Part shown: piece after piece, positions 62,451-64,000 of the stretch
Position numbering within the stretch: position 1 is the stretch's first letter
How the letters are laid out: each line of letters begins with the position of its first letter
Assembly: GCF_042788235.1 (NCBI RefSeq)
Contig: NZ_JBHZOL010000021.1
Location: forward strand, 124,001 to 188,000
Length of the DNA stretch: 64,000 bases
Origin: Sphaerothrix epifaneia
Lineage (GTDB): Bacteria > Cyanobacteriota > Cyanobacteriia > Phormidesmidales > Phormidesmidaceae
Direction: 5' to 3'
Position numbers and translations under genes: made by a program
The notes under the pieces: generated by a model
The model's input: the letters and a program-made list of their open reading frames with translations, nothing else
Database searches by the model: none
Told to the model about the DNA's origin: nothing

Positions 62451-62493
62451 ATCACTTTCCTAATCTTGTGAACTCAACACTGAGGCTATTAGC

Positions 62494-62907
62494 CTACCAA
62501 AGGGCTGGAATCGAAGTGTCAACTGCTTGCCCAGACTGGCTACTCTCTCCCCCCGCAGAACCCGTTGGGGCAGGTGTGCCAGAAGCGCCAGTATCGGTGG
62601 TTCCAGCCTGAGATTGGCCGCTATTGGTATCGGCAGTATCTTGAGCCTGCTCAGTCGGCTCACCAAAATTATCACTGGCTGAAACAGGAGATGCTTGAGG
62701 TGTCTGCCGCTGGGCTAGCTGTCCAGCTTGCTGAATCGGCTCTGAGCCTGAAACAGGTTCAAAATTGTTAGCGACTTGGTTAGCACCGTCTGAGGTACTT
62801 TGACCCAAATTGTCAATCCAGCTAGCGACTTGGTTGCCGGAACCCACACCATACATGACGAGTACAGTCGCCCCTGCCAAGATTGCACCGAGAATATACC
62901 TGTTCAT
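62494..62907 (-). CDS. Low-complexity anchored protein
   Basis: A 137-residue protein with one N-terminal hydrophobic helix (YILGAILAGATVLVMYGVG) and then a Gln/Ser/Thr/Gly-rich, unstructured tail (QSQAGTTDTGASGTPAPTG). Probably a membrane-anchored extracytoplasmic tail. No family recognised. Ends 43 bp before the ThiO-ThiG start. Confidence 0.55.
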   Translation of the reverse strand: MNRYILGAILAGATVLVMYGVGSGNQVASWIDNLGQSTSDGANQVANNFEPVSGSEPIQQAGQLAQRQTPQASPVSASDNFGEPTEQAQDTADTNSGQSQAGTTDTGASGTPAPTGSAGGESSQSGQAVDTSIPALW

Positions 62908-63312
62908 GCCTGCTTACCTGTTGCTCTCTTCCATCTTCGCTCAGGGACTCTATTTTTGGGGATATTTGCCGAGAATATTTTAGTGGCCTTTGCCTAAGCA
63001 AGGATTGGCAGCGATCTGGCCTAGGAGGTTGTTTCCTTAGAAGCGCTGTCTGATGCTGAACTTCTGAACTAAAGATCTTTTGTCTAGTAATTTTAAAATC
63101 TCTGGGTTCTAAGATTTCTGAGTCCTACAGGTTTGACCAGCCAAGGGCAGATCGGCGTGAGAGAATAGGGTCAGGGTCGCTATTAAACTCAATGAATAGC
63201 TTCAGGCGTCTGAGTAGTTTGTAAACTATAGACTTTATAGACTATTTTTTTGAGTTTTACTCACTGACTTTTGTTGTCCCTTAGGTGTGCTAAACGCAAA
63301 CTGCTCTCTCCC
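62908..63312. other. Intergenic region upstream of cimA
   Basis: 405 bp divergent region. AAATCT and AGATTT form a 6-bp inverted repeat near 63095, and a TAGACTTTATAGACTA stretch lies near 63226-63245. No clear promoter pair or gene. Confidence 0.3.
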
Positions 63313-64000
63313 ATGACTCAATCTGCTGCTAAGTGGTCTCCTCAAGTTTGGATTTATGATACGACGCTCCGCGATGGTGCCCAGCGAGAAGGGTTGGCGC
63401 TTTCCATTGAAGATAAGTTGAGAATTGCTCATCAACTCGATCGCTTAGGTATTCCTTTTATTGAAGGCGGCTGGCCGGGGGCTAATCCTAAAGACGTACA
63501 GTTTTTTTGGCAGCTTAAAGAATCTCCCCTGAGTCAGGCTGAGGTGGTGGCGTTTTGCTCAACTCGCCGTCCGGGGCGGCAGGCGGCTGACGAGCCAATG
63601 CTACAGCCGATTTTAGCCGCCGGAACCCGGTGGGTAACCCTATTTGGCAAGTCTTGGGATTTGCATGTGACGGAAGGGCTGCAAACCACGCTGCCAGAAA
63701 ATTTGGCGATGATTGAAGATACCATCACTTTTTTGCGCAGCCAAGAACGCCGCATTATTTATGATGCTGAGCACTGGTTTGATGGCTATAAGCACAATGC
63801 CAATTATGCTTTGCAGACGCTAGGAGCGGCGATCGCTGCTGGGGCAGAATGGCTGGTTCTTTGCGATACCAATGGCGGCACTTTGCCTCACGAAATTACC
63901 GAGATTGTGCAGGCCGTGCAAACCTGGTTGGTGAAACAGCCCTTAGTTGAAGGCATTGTGCCAAAGCTGGGGATTCACACCCACAATGATTCAGGTACGG
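63313..64000 (+). CDS. cimA: Citramalate synthase-like enzyme (3' end outside window)
   Basis: The first 229 residues of a DRE-TIM metallolyase. YDTTLRDGAQREG holds the metal- and acyl-CoA-binding DTTLRDG, then GIPFIEGGWPG and CDTNGG with IHTHND (metal His). The divergent N-terminus and the GWPGANPKD block suggest (R)-citramalate synthase rather than 2-isopropylmalate synthase. It would make isoleucine from pyruvate and acetyl-CoA. ATG 63313 follows a weak site. The reading frame runs off the window. Confidence 0.85.
   Translation, partial: MTQSAAKWSPQVWIYDTTLRDGAQREGLALSIEDKLRIAHQLDRLGIPFIEGGWPGANPKDVQFFWQLKESPLSQAEVVAFCSTRRPGRQAADEPMLQPILAAGTRWVTLFGKSWDLHVTEGLQTTLPENLAMIEDTITFLRSQERRIIYDAEHWFDGYKHNANYALQTLGAAIAAGAEWLVLCDTNGGTLPHEITEIVQAVQTWLVKQPLVEGIVPKLGIHTHNDSGT

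Noticed and set aside
62451..62493. TPP riboswitch before thiO-thiG
   Set aside because: Only 43 bp of leader before the upstream gene and no CTGAGA core.

Overview
This window is ordinary chromosomal DNA from a cyanobacterium. The evidence is direct. It carries two blocks of photosynthetic-type NDH-1 genes (ndhA-I-G-E and ndhF-ndhD), a light-dependent protochlorophyllide reductase, a high-light-inducible (HLIP) protein, a cyAbrB regulator, a ThiO-ThiG fusion, and several small families I know mainly from cyanobacteria (DUF1815, DUF2839, DUF4168, DUF4327-like). The 8-bp palindrome GCGATCGC (HIP1) is very frequent: I counted 16 in the first 10 kb by eye. Genus cannot be fixed from sequence reading alone; a freshwater Leptolyngbya/Synechococcales-like organism is a guess. 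I see no tRNA, rRNA, CRISPR array, phage or insertion sequence.

Layout. 0-10 kb: recO (5' end cut by the window), an MFS transporter, a GT4 glycosyltransferase, then a leftward block (obg, a DUF4168 protein, holA), divergent from cobH-cobL of cobalamin synthesis, followed by a small secreted protein, an SMP-30 family enzyme and acylphosphatase. 10-14 kb: ndhA-I-G-E and nadK. 14-20.6 kb: a GPH-type symporter, a second DUF4168 protein, a DUF4327-like protein, a large zinc-ribbon/PP2C phosphatase with a kinase-like middle, a pseudouridine synthase and small membrane proteins, one of them only 35 aa. 20.7-30 kb: PIN-TRAM protein, hemW, a two-gene TRAP permease without a binding protein, membrane proteins, a degenerate receiver, an FHA protein and an alpha/beta hydrolase. 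30-40.5 kb: DUF1815, DUF2839, a helicase-like protein with eroded motifs, a pentapeptide-repeat protein, tyrA, a GAF histidine kinase, a ribbon-helix-helix protein, lepA and two small proteins. 40.6-48 kb: an EamA transporter, a GntR/FCD regulator, a chromate transporter, por, a NrtS-like protein and an RCK potassium channel. 48-57 kb: a coiled-coil protein, a decayed ORF, a membrane-anchored protein, ndhF, ndhD, a Deg-like protease and HLIP. 57-64 kb: cyAbrB, a CPBP protease, small proteins, thiO-thiG, and the start of a citramalate synthase gene cut by the window end.

How the genes fit together. NdhA/I/G/E and NdhF/D are subunits of the same complex, used in cyclic electron flow and respiration. 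cobH/cobL and hemW/por touch tetrapyrrole metabolism. nadK supplies the NADP(H) used by photosynthetic metabolism.

Most interesting non-gene signals: (1) a set of TATACAA/TTGTATACAA palindromes on both sides of the gntR gene, overlapping the likely promoters of the EamA gene and of gntR, which suggests a small self-contained regulon; (2) a dispersed repeat of about 80-90 bp in three copies near 41.9, 53.2 and 55.2 kb; (3) interleaved inverted repeats over the likely -35 box of cyAbrB; (4) a 15-bp palindrome in front of the DUF4327-like gene; (5) a perfect 21-bp-stem hairpin at the end of a decayed ORF. I did not find a clearly new multi-gene system; the strongest protein-level oddities are the pseudokinase-PP2C fusion and the motif-poor DinG-like protein.
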